Below are positions 28,384 to 37,912 of a DNA stretch of 64,000 nucleotides, one piece after another (within the stretch, counting starts at the first letter, position 1; each line of letters begins with the position of its first letter). Position numbers and translations under genes: made by a program. The notes under the pieces were generated by a model, which saw only the letters and a list, made by a program, of their open reading frames with translations, made no database searches and was not told the DNA's origin. The DNA is from Bradymonas sediminis (GTDB lineage: Bacteria; Myxococcota_A; Bradymonadia; Bradymonadales; Bradymonadaceae): the NCBI RefSeq assembly GCF_003258315.1, contig NZ_CP030032.1, forward strand, positions 286,001-350,000. Reading direction: 5' to 3'.

Positions 28384-28991
28384 CGCGCGCCCCGAGGGTT
28401 CCTTGCATGGCGGTGTTTTAGGGTGTCTCGTGTTGCCCTTGCTCGCCGTAGATTGTGGGCTTCGAGGGGACTCACCCCCGGCTACAAGGCCGGACTACGC
28501 TTCGCTACGTCCGTGGGTAAGGCGTCGAATTATGGACGTGTTGCGCGAACGCCGTCCCACCATGCGTGCTTGGCAAATCGCGCGCCCCGAGGGTTCCTTG
28601 CATGGCGGTGTTTTAGGGTGTCTCGTGTTGCCCTTGCTCGCCGTAGATTGTGGGCTTCGAGGGGACTCACCCCCGGCTACAAGGCCGGACTACGCTTCGC
28701 TACGTCCGTGGGTAAGGCGTCGAATTATGGACGTGTTGCGCGTCGCGCGAACGCCGTCCCACCATGCGTAGCATGGGCCTTGTAGCCGCGCGGTGACCGA
28801 AGCGAAGCGTAGGGAGCCCGCGGAACGCGCAACAATCGCCGTATGCGTAAAGCATCGCATGGGTCATGGGTGAGGCGTCGAATTATGGACGTGTTGCGCG
28901 TCGCGCGAACGCCGTCCCACCATGCGTAGCATGGGCCTTGTAGCCGCGCGGTGACCGAAGCGAAGCGTAGGGAGCCCGCGGAACGCGCAAC
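28384..28991. repeat. Right block of 195-bp repeats (copies C, D and partial E)
   Basis: Copies start at 28384 and 28579 (195 bases apart) and reproduce the left block almost base for base over about 440 bases, in the same orientation. A partial copy E (28872-28991) repeats only the second half with its palindromic tail. The two blocks are direct repeats enclosing the transposase gene. Confidence 0.9.
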
Positions 28992-29176
28992 GCCCCCCTT
29001 GCCCACCCCACCGCCCATCAAGTATAAAAAACCATCATTCAGCAGTCATCGCGGGCAAGAATCGTGGCGTTTTTGCGCGTGTGGGTGAGCGAGGCGCCGG
29101 GCGCCTTCTCGAACGCCATGTGTCGCGGACCCGTATTCGGTGCGGGCCGCCAGACCTCTTTTTGAGGAGCATGATG

Positions 29177-30040
29177 ATGAGTCGATTGGAGACGATGCAG
29201 ACCCAGGAGCTGTTGGCAAAACCGTTTTATAAACCCGGGGTGGGCGCGGCGGCGTTCGCGCTGGAGCGCACCGCGAAGCTGCTGCGCGCCCAGACGCCCG
29301 CGCCGCCCGCGGCGCTGATGGACCGGCTGGCCCCGGCCGAGACCAAACTCGCCGAGGCCGGGGCGCTGCGCTTTGACTGGGATAATCGCAAAAAGATGGA
29401 GCCGCTTCGGCGCGAGGGGATTCAGGAGATCGACGGGCGGGTCGACCGGGCGGTCAGCGCGGTCTATGAGGCGGCCAAGATGTACCTGGACTTTGACCCG
29501 GTGACCCGCCCCTTCCAGATGGCCCACGAGCTGGTGGGCGCGGTGTTCCCCGACGGCGTCTGGCCGATCACCTCGGTGCGCTTTGAGGAGCAGCATAGCA
29601 AGGTCAACCAGGTCATCGCCCGGCTGCGCGGGAGCTTCGCCCAGCACGTCCGCCAGCTCAACCTGGGGCTCTTGCTCGACCGGCTCGAGGCCCTCAACGC
29701 CGAGTATAACGCACAGTTAAGCGCCTTGAATAATTTCACGGTGTCGTTCGCCCAGGTGCAGGCGGCCGAGAACGCCGCCATCGAGGCGTATTTCGAGGTC
29801 GTGCTGCTGGTCTGGGCCCACTATCTCGACGAGCCGGCGACCCGCGCCGCGCTCCTGGCGCCGGTCGAGGAGCAAAACACTCGCCTCGCCCGCCACTACC
29901 GCGCCCGGCGCACCCCGCCCAAGATCGACCCGACCACCGGCGAGGAGCTCGGCGCGGGCGAGAACTCGGACGAGAACACCGACGAGAACACCGAGACCGA
30001 GGCCCCCAGCCCGCAGCTCGAGGTCGTCGCCGAAGAATAA
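29177..30040 (+). CDS. Conserved-looking protein of unknown function
   Basis: I do not recognise this 287-residue protein. Of three consecutive ATGs, the one at 29177 has the best spacing from GAGGAG (29164-29169). The protein is largely alpha-helical and hydrophilic, without signal peptide or membrane segment. A central part rich in charged residues and alanine, containing EQHSKVNQVIARLRGSF and LGLLLDRLEALNAEYN, could form helical bundles or coiled coil. The tail is acidic (NSDENTDENTETEA). Codon use looks like that of true genes in this genome. It lies between two repeat regions and has no operon partner. Confidence 0.7.
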   Translation: MSRLETMQTQELLAKPFYKPGVGAAAFALERTAKLLRAQTPAPPAALMDRLAPAETKLAEAGALRFDWDNRKKMEPLRREGIQEIDGRVDRAVSAVYEAAKMYLDFDPVTRPFQMAHELVGAVFPDGVWPITSVRFEEQHSKVNQVIARLRGSFAQHVRQLNLGLLLDRLEALNAEYNAQLSALNNFTVSFAQVQAAENAAIEAYFEVVLLVWAHYLDEPATRAALLAPVEEQNTRLARHYRARRTPPKIDPTTGEELGAGENSDENTDENTETEAPSPQLEVVAEE

Positions 30041-30072
30041 CCCCCCGCCCAACCCGCGCGACCCACCCAAAC

Positions 30073-30129
30073 GGCCCTGCACCCCCAACCCGGACGATCC
30101 CCCATCGTCCCGCCCGGGGGTGCAGGGCC
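30073..30129. other. Nested hairpin after the unknown gene
   Basis: A 14-bp perfect stem (30073-30086 with 30116-30129) encloses a second stem, GGACGAT/ATCGTCC (30092-30098 with 30104-30110). It could stop transcription or extrude as a cruciform; no T-run follows. Confidence 0.6.
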
Positions 30130-30545
30130 ATTTGCATCGATACCCCATCCTCGCCGGCCGGGGTCCACCCCCAGCCTGCACGATACTGCATCCCCGCGCG
30201 CGCCTCCTCACCCCCGGCCCACACGATATTGCATCCCCACCGACCCTCCCGACCCCCGGCCGAGGGGATGGTATATCCGGTCGCGCGCGAGATTTTAGCA
30301 GCCGAGGATATCGCCTATCGCCGGCGTCAGGGATGGTGGGGCGGTCGAGATGATGCAGGTTCGACGGAAATTGGGGTCCAGGGCGGGGCGCGGTGATGGT
30401 GGATATGGCCGCGCGGGGGTTGAGGCCGGGGCGCGGCGATGGTGGATATGGCCGCGCGGGGGTTGGGGCCGGGGCCGGGCGATGGTGGATATCGTGGCGC
30501 GGGGGGTTGGGTCGCGGGCGTGGCGATGGGGGATGTCATGGGGCT
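30086..30545. repeat. 43-bp minisatellite in two opposite orientations
   Basis: On the left, units with the CGATAnnGCATCCCC core recur at 30095, 30138, 30181 and 30224, each 43 bases apart. On the right, units with GATGGTGGATAT recur at 30395, 30438, 30481 and 30525 (43, 43 and 44 bases). The right core is close to the reverse complement of the left one, so the array flips at about 30245-30265. The period is not a multiple of three and no coding frame is credible. The rest of 30041-30682 holds no gene that I can see. Confidence 0.75.
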
Positions 30546-30682
30546 TCTATAGACGGCAGACCTGATTTAGACTGCCGGATATGCCTTTGGGACAACTCAG
30601 ATGCGTTATTTTATGGCGGTTTCTCCCCAACCTTTATTTGTTTATTTGACCGAAATCCATCCCATCAGCCAGGTCGATTCCT

Positions 30683-32182
30683 ATGCGTAATTTTAAATTT
30701 TATTTGTCTACTCTCGCCCTGCACGCCCGTGTTTTGGGGGGATTTTTGCTGGCGGCTTCGCTCGCGGTGGGCTGCGGCGACAGCCCTTCGCGTGACGCGG
30801 GGTCGGGTTATGACGCCGGGGATGCAGGTGGTGTCGGGGACGCCGGAGATGTCGGGACGGGCGACGCAGACGCGGACGCCGGGGGGACCGAGAATAATTC
30901 GCCCGGGGAGTTCGAGCTCGCCGGGTGCACCAGCGCGGCGCGCGGCGCGCAGCCGTCGGCCCAGTTGCCGCAGGTGACGAATCGGGAGAGTGAATACCAG
31001 ATTGAGCTGGAGCGCTGGGGGATCCACGCCGACGGAACCCACGCCCAGGAGACCACCGACGGGCTCAACGAGGCGCTGGCCTGGGCGAAGCAGAACGGGC
31101 ACGGCACGGTGCGCCTGGGGGCGGGGACCTACCTGGTCGGCGAGGAGATTAACGCCCAATATGCCGGCGGCGTGGTGCTCCCGGGCGGGTTGGTCTTCGC
31201 GCTCGACCCGGACGCCGTCATCCAGATGGCGCCCAACGACCGCTGGAATTATTGCGTGGTCGCGGTCGTGGGCGCTCAAGACGTCATCATCACCGGCGGG
31301 CAGATCCGCGGCGAGCGCGACGCGCATACCTTCGCCGGCGGCGGGGCGCACGACGAGGGGCATACCATCTGCATCGAGCGCGAGAGCGAGCGCGTGCTGG
31401 TCGAAAATACTCGCCTGAGTCACGGCACCGGCGACGGCGTGCTCATCGTGGGCGCCGGCGAGGCGGGCTCTTCATCCAAGCATATCACCATCCGCAAGAA
31501 CGAGATTTTTAATCACCGTCGCCAGGGCGTCTCGATCGTGGGCGGCACCAATATCGTGGTCGAGGAGAACGAGATTCACCACATCAGCGGCGTCGCCCCG
31601 CAGTTTGGCGTCGACATCGAGAGCCTTCACTATAAGAGCCAGGATATCCTGATCCGCGGGAATCATTTTCATCAAAATCAGGGCGGCGATTACGTCAACA
31701 CCGACGGGCGAAACGTCTGGCTGGTCGACAATATTATGGACCAGACCGGCCTGCAGGAGCGCCAGACCGACGGGCCCGTGGTCCACTGGGCCGAGACCGA
31801 CCAGGTCATCCGAAACAACACCATCACCGTGACCGTGGGCAGCTCGAACGGGCGTTGGGCGATCATCGGCTACGGCTCCGATCGCGAGACGACCGCGGTC
31901 AATTATATCGAGGACAACGTCTTTCACGGCGGCGGCATCCACATGGCCAACACGCGCCGCATGCAGGTCACGGGCAATACCGTCAAGGATTGGCAGATCC
32001 TGGGGACCGACGTGAGCTGCCTAAAATTCGACGACAACGCGGTCGAATACGACGGCGGCGAGCCCTATAAATTTCGCAATATGTACGGCGAAGCCTCGGG
32101 CAATACGCTCAACGGCGAGCCGGTGGACCTGGCGTTTAGCCCCGACTCGCCGTTTACCAACTCACCGCCGCATATGTGGTGA
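30683..32182 (+). CDS. Right-handed beta-helix lipoprotein (pectate lyase-like fold)
   Basis: Lipoprotein of 499 residues. A signal peptide ends in a lipobox at SLAVGCGD (cysteine about residue 31), followed by an Asp/Gly/Ala-rich linker. From residue 110 it opens with a pectate-lyase-superfamily start (WGIHADGTHAQETTDGLNEAL, then GTVRLGAGTYLVG). It continues through many parallel beta-helix turns of the kind IVVEENEIHHISG, ILIRGNHFHQNQG and NNTITVTVG. The fold is typical of polysaccharide lyases and epimerases, but I cannot name a substrate. Probably exposed on the outer membrane. Confidence 0.82.
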   Translation: MRNFKFYLSTLALHARVLGGFLLAASLAVGCGDSPSRDAGSGYDAGDAGGVGDAGDVGTGDADADAGGTENNSPGEFELAGCTSAARGAQPSAQLPQVTNRESEYQIELERWGIHADGTHAQETTDGLNEALAWAKQNGHGTVRLGAGTYLVGEEINAQYAGGVVLPGGLVFALDPDAVIQMAPNDRWNYCVVAVVGAQDVIITGGQIRGERDAHTFAGGGAHDEGHTICIERESERVLVENTRLSHGTGDGVLIVGAGEAGSSSKHITIRKNEIFNHRRQGVSIVGGTNIVVEENEIHHISGVAPQFGVDIESLHYKSQDILIRGNHFHQNQGGDYVNTDGRNVWLVDNIMDQTGLQERQTDGPVVHWAETDQVIRNNTITVTVGSSNGRWAIIGYGSDRETTAVNYIEDNVFHGGGIHMANTRRMQVTGNTVKDWQILGTDVSCLKFDDNAVEYDGGEPYKFRNMYGEASGNTLNGEPVDLAFSPDSPFTNSPPHMW

Positions 32183-32499
32183 TGGGGCTGGCTGGGCGGG
32201 CACGTCATCGTTTTTTATTAATCAGATTTTTTCTCTGGTTGGCAGGTGTGATCTGTTGTAGTTTGGCGAGGCGGACGCCGGGCGCTTTGGGTCAAGCTCA
32301 GGCTATACAAGCTAAAATATTTGAAAAAAACGAGGGCAATTACGTTCATTCGTGAATTCTTGAGCGCCGCGTCGCCTTGGCGCGGCGGGCGTCGTCTCTT
32401 GGTCCCCGGTTATCTGCGGCATCCACCCCAAAATAGTGATGGGCTGGATAATTAATCGGACGTTGCGCAGTTTTACAATAATTAAAGTTGGATATTTGA
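32183..32499. other. Intergenic region with one hairpin
   Basis: No gene is visible. GCGCCGCG/CGCGGCG-type complementarity around 32362-32388 can form a hairpin. The AT-rich stretches at 32205-32235 and 32450-32495 may hold promoters for the following lipoprotein gene, but no clear -35/-10 pair is seen. Confidence 0.4.
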
Positions 32500-33270
32500 A
32501 TGAAAGCTATCACCCGCACCACGCTCAGCTCTATCGCCGCCCTCACGCTGCTCATCTCGGGCTGCACCGCCATCACCGATGGCGTGCGTCCCGAGCAGCA
32601 AAGCGCTTCGCAAAATCTCAACGACTTGGAGTGCACCCCGGAGTCCCTGCTCGATCCCAACGGCGCGCAGCGTTTTATCGTGGATTGGAATGACGGCGAC
32701 CGCGCATCGCTCGAAGACGAGATGTACCAGGGCGTCGCGCTGGTGAAATATACCTGCGAGGGCATGCAGGTGCTCAGGAGCTGCGCGCAGCCCGGGGACT
32801 ACGGCTACCGCGCGAGTAACTCGCAGAAGACCCAAACCATGCAGATCGCCGACGCGATCTCGGCGGGCGCGAACTTCTCGAGCCCCACCGCAGGCGCGAG
32901 CTTCCAGGCGGTGTTCGACCAGGACCGGGCGCTTAACCTGGCGTATGTGATGGTCGGGTCGCGGACGACGTCGGTCAAAGACATCAGCCGGGCGGCCATC
33001 GACCGCGCTGCCTGCCAGGGGGCCACGCACTTCGTGTATCAGACCCAACTCGGGGCGTTTAAGATGGCGTCGGGCGAGAAGGGCCACGCCGCCACGGCCG
33101 CCGAGGTGTTCGGGTACGGCGACGCCGACGCGTCGGCCTCAAGCAGCCGCGAGGTGCTCAGCGCTGACGGCGACGCCCGGGCCTGCGCCTACGCTTCGCC
33201 CGGCGACGCGGACGCACCCCAGGGCTGCGGCGCGCTGATGCGCGTGAGCATTCTGCCGATCACGAATTAA
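32500..33270 (+). CDS. Lipoprotein of unknown function, paralogue 1
   Basis: Lipoprotein of 256 residues with a lipobox LLISGCTA (cysteine at residue 22). The core runs through NGAQRFIVDWNDGDRASLED, VLRSCAQPGDYGYRASN, a DRALNLAYVMVGSRTTSVKD segment and ACQGATHFVYQTQLGAFKMASGE. It ends with a CGALMRVSILPI segment. The next gene repeats all these blocks, so the two arose by duplication. I do not recognise the family; similar N-terminal domains seem common in myxobacterial-type genomes. Probably faces the periplasm. Confidence 0.8.
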   Translation: MKAITRTTLSSIAALTLLISGCTAITDGVRPEQQSASQNLNDLECTPESLLDPNGAQRFIVDWNDGDRASLEDEMYQGVALVKYTCEGMQVLRSCAQPGDYGYRASNSQKTQTMQIADAISAGANFSSPTAGASFQAVFDQDRALNLAYVMVGSRTTSVKDISRAAIDRAACQGATHFVYQTQLGAFKMASGEKGHAATAAEVFGYGDADASASSSREVLSADGDARACAYASPGDADAPQGCGALMRVSILPITN

Positions 33271-33326
33271 GACGCGCAAAATCTGCGTAAAATCCCCACC
33301 GCTGGACCTGTTTATTTGGAGAATAT

Positions 33327-35204
33327 ATGCATTTTATCACCCGCTGGACCCTTGTGTCCCTGGTCGCCGTTTCCCTGGCGGGCACGAGCTGTACAAGCAT
33401 CATTGACGCTGTCCGCCCCGACAAGCGTAATCTCTCGGGCGAGCTCGGCGACGCCGCTTGCACGCCTGAGCAACTCAGCGCCCCAAACGGCACCCAACGC
33501 TTCGTGGTCGAGTGGAATGACGGCGACCGTGCCTCTCTCGAAGACGAGATGCGCGACGGGGTCGCGCTGGTCAAATTTAGCTGCGATGGAATCCAATTGC
33601 TGAGAAGCTGCGCGGTCCCGGGGACCTACGGGTACCGGGCGAGTAACTCCAAAAAGGCACGGGTTCTCCAATTTGAGGATGCGCTGTCTGCGTCGGCGAA
33701 CTTTTCGAGTTCCCTGCTGGGCTCAGGCCTTGGCGGCGACATCGACCAGGGTCGCTCGCTTGACCTGGCGTATGTCATGGTCGGCTCCGAGACCACGCCC
33801 GTCAAAGACGTCACCTACGACCAGCTCGACCGCGCGGCGTGCAAGGAGGCCACGCACTTTGTCTATCAGACCCAGGTGGGCGCCTTCGCGCTTAAGGCCA
33901 GCGAGCAGGGGGAGGTCGTCTCGGCCAGCAGCATTTTGGGGCTCGGGGGCACCGACTCCGAGACGTCAAGCAGCCGTCAGTCGCGCGTCGCCGACGGCGA
34001 TGCGGCGGCCTGCGCGGGCTCGACGCCCGACGATATCGGCCCTCCCCAGGACTGCGGCGCGAAGATGCGCGTGACCATCTTGCCGCTCATCGAGGGGAAG
34101 ATCGACGCCTATTCGCCCGAAGCCGCCGAGCTCGCCGCCACGACGCCCCCGACTTGCCCCGCCGGCACTGTCTATGACCGGGGATATTGCGTCTTGCCGA
34201 CCCAGATCCAGCCTAATCTGTGCGAGCACGGCGATGTCGACGGCTGCATCGATGCGTGCCAAAAACAAAACCTGGAGAGCTGCAATCGCATGGCCCGGGC
34301 GTTCGCCAAGAGTATTCCAGACGGGCTGGACTATTTCGCGCATAACGACGCCAGCGTGAGTACATACGGCGAAGAGGCCGTCGCCCGCTATCGGACCATC
34401 AAGTACACTACGCTCCCACTGCTTGAGCAGGCTTGCGAGGAGCGCGATATGGCCGACGCCTGTTGGATGGCCGGTATCATCTATACGCTGAGCGACCGCG
34501 AGATTCTCGCGCAGGATGACTCGCCAGATGCGGTTGTCGACTACGGAAAGCGCACATTTCACCTGATGAGCAGCGCCTGCAAATTCGGCAACGTCGCCAG
34601 CTGTCAGGCGCTGCACCAGCAGACCCATTCATTGATGCGCACGATGGAGGCGAGGCTGCCGCGCGAGGATGAAATCAGCGACGACTCCGAGCGGGTGTTC
34701 TTGCCCGACCTGGTGGCCGACGCCGAGAAAGCCCTGCAGGAGAGTTGCTATGCGGGCACCCTGCCGGTTTGTATGTCGCTGGCCGAGGCCGCGCTTGAGG
34801 GGCACAAGTCGATCGTTGACATCGAGAAGGCCAGCTTTGCCCTGGAGAAAGCCTGCCTGGGCGGCATCGGCGAGGCCTGCTTCTGGAGCGCGCTTGCCTT
34901 TGCCTCCGAGGACGCCCAGACCTGCGAGAATTTGCTCAAGACCACCACCACGCCCAATAAGGTGTCGCCAAATGACGACCCCAATCGCGAGGACTACGAG
35001 TATCTGTACCACCCGCGCGACCCCCAGCAATTCAACGAGGATTACCAGTCCACCTGCGAATTTATCACGAAGGAGGACTTTCAGAAAAAACTCGCCCCCT
35101 ACGCCCCCGAGCGCGCCAAGGCCTTGGCCCGCCAGGCCTGCCATATCTCGGGCGGCTATCTGACCGAGAACGCCTGCGAGATGTCGGGGCTGCTGAGCCC
35201 CTGA
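33327..35204 (+). CDS. Lipoprotein of unknown function, paralogue 2 with Sel1-like cysteine repeats
   Basis: Protein of 625 residues. Residues 1-260 repeat the whole of the preceding lipoprotein (QRFVVEWNDGDRASLEDEM, LLRSCAVPGTYGYRASNS, ATHFVYQTQVGAFALKASE, CGAKMRVTILPL). The rest is a cysteine-rich helical-repeat region with motifs such as CEHGDVDGCIDAC, CEERDMADACWMAG and CLGGIGEACFWSA, as in Sel1-like repeats with paired cysteines. The N-terminus is a signal peptide ending AGTSC, a less regular lipobox. The repeats probably mediate protein binding. A GGAG site precedes the ATG, and the transcript ends at 35285. Confidence 0.82.
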   Translation: MHFITRWTLVSLVAVSLAGTSCTSIIDAVRPDKRNLSGELGDAACTPEQLSAPNGTQRFVVEWNDGDRASLEDEMRDGVALVKFSCDGIQLLRSCAVPGTYGYRASNSKKARVLQFEDALSASANFSSSLLGSGLGGDIDQGRSLDLAYVMVGSETTPVKDVTYDQLDRAACKEATHFVYQTQVGAFALKASEQGEVVSASSILGLGGTDSETSSSRQSRVADGDAAACAGSTPDDIGPPQDCGAKMRVTILPLIEGKIDAYSPEAAELAATTPPTCPAGTVYDRGYCVLPTQIQPNLCEHGDVDGCIDACQKQNLESCNRMARAFAKSIPDGLDYFAHNDASVSTYGEEAVARYRTIKYTTLPLLEQACEERDMADACWMAGIIYTLSDREILAQDDSPDAVVDYGKRTFHLMSSACKFGNVASCQALHQQTHSLMRTMEARLPREDEISDDSERVFLPDLVADAEKALQESCYAGTLPVCMSLAEAALEGHKSIVDIEKASFALEKACLGGIGEACFWSALAFASEDAQTCENLLKTTTTPNKVSPNDDPNREDYEYLYHPRDPQQFNEDYQSTCEFITKEDFQKKLAPYAPERAKALARQACHISGGYLTENACEMSGLLSP

Positions 35205-35248
35205 GCCGGCAAAAGATGAAGCCGCCGACGGGCTGACCGTCGCGATAC

Positions 35249-35285
35249 AGCCCCGACCAAGCTTCTGCTTGGCCGGGGCTTTTTG
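35249..35285 (+). terminator. Terminator after the lipoprotein pair
   Basis: AGCCCCG-A-CCAAGC (35249-35262) pairs with GCTTGG-C-CGGGGCT (35267-35280) around TTCT, followed by TTTT to 35284. Confidence 0.85.
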
Positions 35286-35982
35286 GCTTGTTATGGGTGG
35301 GCTTTTGGCAGGCTTGTGGGGGCGAGACAAAACGCCCGATATTCTTTGGGCGCGCGAAAGTGTCTGACTCTTAAGGGTTTTTTAAGGCGAGGGCCCGCCC
35401 TGTGTGCGCGCGGGTGTGCGACGATTTCGGCGTGAATCAATCTTCGCGACATCAAAAATATTGGTTGACAATTGTCGTCGGATATCCCAGATAGACTTTA
35501 GCTGCGCCGGCAAATGCCGCCACACATTCACCTCGCACGTCGTGCCATTCCGCGGCTGGATTTAGTCCCCCAGTCGGTCCGCAACGCTCGTGCACTTTCC
35601 TGACTTTTCTACGTATATGCCTTCGCTTAAACCGATTCTATCCGTCGATTGCTCTGAGTCTCCGCCGCAGAAGTTTATGAGCGCCTGACTCTGTTGACAC
35701 CTTGACCCAGCAAGTCAATGGCACCGTTGAACTAAAGAACAAGTAGACGACGATGTGTGCAGACTTCTGCTCGCCTTGAACGAAGCCCATCGCCGAGCCC
35801 GAGTTCCCTTACCTGACATTCAGAGCCTTCGCTCACTTTCTGGGTTTATTCACGTAGCCGTAAGTAATTCCCGTTAAATGAGCAGGAAATCAATTGCCCC
35901 TCATTTGGGGTCGAGTGCGCAGTTTTGCGTGCTTTGCATGCCCTTTCCCCGTCTCCCCCATAGCTAAGCGTCGAGCTTGAGT
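35286..35982. other. 697-base intergenic region
   Basis: No convincing gene on either strand. It is less GC-rich than its surroundings. TTGACAATTGTC at 35464-35475 contains the perfect palindrome GACAATTGTC and could be a -35 with an operator, but the -10 position is poor. TTGAC/GTCAA (about 35702-35718) is another short inverted repeat. It may hold the promoter of the following four-gene set. Confidence 0.4.
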
Positions 35983-37908
35983 ATGCAAAAACCTGCGTCA
36001 GATCGGTTGGATCCCCAAACTCCGGGTATTGATGAGGTCGATTCAATTCGCCAGCAATTGAGCAGCGCGTGGTGCAATGTCGAGCTATGTCGGCGCCTGG
36101 TTAGCGCTCTGCGCGACCGTGGGGATGCCCGACAAGCCGTCGAGATCGCATCGAAGGTCGCAGAGTCGTGTTTGGAACAGGGGCGGTTGGGGGGCGCGAT
36201 TGAGGCGATGGAGATGGTGCTAGAGTTGGCGCCTGAGCGGGTCGATGTGCATATGGAGGTGGGGCGAACACACCTGCAATTGGGATATTTTGACAAGGCG
36301 GCGGCCTCGTTTGGGCGCGCGTTTGATTGTGCGAGTGCTCAAGACGATGCAGCAAAAGCAGAAGAAGCCCTGGGGTTTTTGGGGCGGGTACAGAAGGCCA
36401 GCGTCGACTTTCGCCTGCGCGAGGCGAAGTGGCATATCTGCAACGGCGAGAGCCAGGCCGCGATGGCGTCGATGCGAGAGTGCGTGCAAATTTTCGAAGA
36501 TGACCCCCGCTCACATGACTTCTCCCGGGTTGGGGCGACGGTCGTGGCGCTGAGCGCTTTGGACGCCGAGGCCGGCGAGCAGTTGGGGGTATATTTGGCG
36601 CAGCGTGCGAATGCGCTTGTCTCTGCCGGGCTCTTCGAGGCGGCGATCCAGGCGCTGTGTTGGGCCATCAAGGCGGCGCCGAAGACCCAGAAGACGTACC
36701 GACACATTGCGGAACTGCTCACCGCCAAGGGATATGGGCAGGAAGTGATTGAAGTCATTGAGTTTGTCGGGCGAAAACTGGGTGGAGGGGATGCCGTGAA
36801 AGAACTAATAGCGCTGAGCGAAGAGTTATCGGAGCGCCAGGTGCTCCATCCTGGCGACGGCGCGCTGGAGACGAAATCGGGCGTGGACAGCGCTGATGGG
36901 TGGCCTTTTCGCCTGATTGTGGAGGAGTTCGAGGAGCTCGAGGAGATCGACCTTGACGGCCAGGGGCCTTTTATTGAGTGGGAGCCTTCGGGGCTTGGCG
37001 ATGAGATAACCTCGCCGAGCCCGGTGTCGCGAGCGTTTGCTCGAGAGGTCGCGTCCGCGCCGGTAGGGTCGCTCACCGGCGCGCCCGATTTTGGGGGCGA
37101 ATGTGCCGCGCGAAATCTCCTGAATCTGCTGGCGCGACTCAGCGCGATCGAGGCGCTGAGCTGTGTGAGGTTTTTTGCTGAAGGGGAGGCCGAACCTCGC
37201 GCCCAGATGATGGTGAAGAACGGAGAGGTGCTTCTGGGCTGCCGTGTTCAGGGGCGCTCGTTGGCGGACCTTTTCGAGGCTGGTCTTGTAGACGCCGGTG
37301 GCGTTGACGTCGCCAAAATATGCCGCCGATGGGACGAAAGCTTCACCGATGTCAGCCGCGAGGATGGCCGAGAGGGGAGTGTCGCGGGCGTCCCCGACCA
37401 TCGGGAGACCTATATATATGGGGTCGGCACCGCGCACGCACTGGCGAGGTTAGCCGAGTTGGGACGCGAGGTGCATTTGAGCGTAAGCGTTGAAGCGATG
37501 TCTGGGGATAGATCGGTGCAGAGATTCTCCACGGCCATGTTGCTATTGGAAGCTTCGGCGCTCCTGTGTCCCCACACCGACACGAGTGAGCGCTTGCTTG
37601 AGCATGATTTCGGCGAGGAGCGCTGGGTATTGCAGCGGTCGGCGGGGTCAGATTGCTACCTTCCCCTCGGTTACAGCGGGTCCGCGGTGAGTTTCGATGA
37701 ATTGCTCGAGGCCAGCGTATTGGTTGGAGAGCTCGAGGCTTCAACGCGGCCATTGAATCAAAAGGGGGGCGGCGTTGGCATTAGCTTTTTGTCAAAGCAA
37801 GCCGCGTGGGGGGCCGTTTGGGACGGGGAAATTGTATTGCTGGCGCGGTGTGACAATCAAGATATTGGGCGATTAGTGTCAACCATGCGCTCGCTGACCA
37901 GGGAGTGA
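35983..37908 (+). CDS. TPR protein with DUF4388-like and possible roadblock-like C-terminal parts
   Basis: Cytoplasmic protein of 641 residues, starting at the ATG at 35983 (a TTG two codons earlier is possible). Residues 20-270 are TPR-like helices (SALRDRGDARQAVEIASKV, LELAPERVDVHMEVGRTHLQ, GYFDKAAASFGRAF, GLFEAAIQALCWAIKAAPKT). An acidic linker follows (EEFEELEEIDLDG). Residues 370-430 (LLNLLARLSAIEALSCVRFF, KNGEVLLGCRVQGRSLADLF) resemble the DUF4388/PATAN fold seen in myxobacterial and cyanobacterial signalling proteins. The last 50 residues (GISFLSKQAAWGAVWDG, LLARCDNQDIGRLVSTM) look roadblock/LC7-like. It is followed after four bases by the ABC-phosphatase fusion, so the two are co-expressed. 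A scaffold or regulator role is inferred. Confidence 0.75.
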   Translation: MQKPASDRLDPQTPGIDEVDSIRQQLSSAWCNVELCRRLVSALRDRGDARQAVEIASKVAESCLEQGRLGGAIEAMEMVLELAPERVDVHMEVGRTHLQLGYFDKAAASFGRAFDCASAQDDAAKAEEALGFLGRVQKASVDFRLREAKWHICNGESQAAMASMRECVQIFEDDPRSHDFSRVGATVVALSALDAEAGEQLGVYLAQRANALVSAGLFEAAIQALCWAIKAAPKTQKTYRHIAELLTAKGYGQEVIEVIEFVGRKLGGGDAVKELIALSEELSERQVLHPGDGALETKSGVDSADGWPFRLIVEEFEELEEIDLDGQGPFIEWEPSGLGDEITSPSPVSRAFAREVASAPVGSLTGAPDFGGECAARNLLNLLARLSAIEALSCVRFFAEGEAEPRAQMMVKNGEVLLGCRVQGRSLADLFEAGLVDAGGVDVAKICRRWDESFTDVSREDGREGSVAGVPDHRETYIYGVGTAHALARLAELGREVHLSVSVEAMSGDRSVQRFSTAMLLLEASALLCPHTDTSERLLEHDFGEERWVLQRSAGSDCYLPLGYSGSAVSFDELLEASVLVGELEASTRPLNQKGGGVGISFLSKQAAWGAVWDGEIVLLARCDNQDIGRLVSTMRSLTRE

Positions 37909-37912
37909 TTCG

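Noticed and set aside
29736-30224. Arg/Gly-rich open frames in the minisatellite and opposite the end of the unknown gene
   Set aside because: Composition follows the GC-rich repeats and the 43-base period breaks any coding repeat.
35846-36046. A 66-codon open frame on the minus strand before the TPR gene
   Set aside because: Overlaps the start of the TPR gene, with no ribosome-binding site and no similarity recognised.
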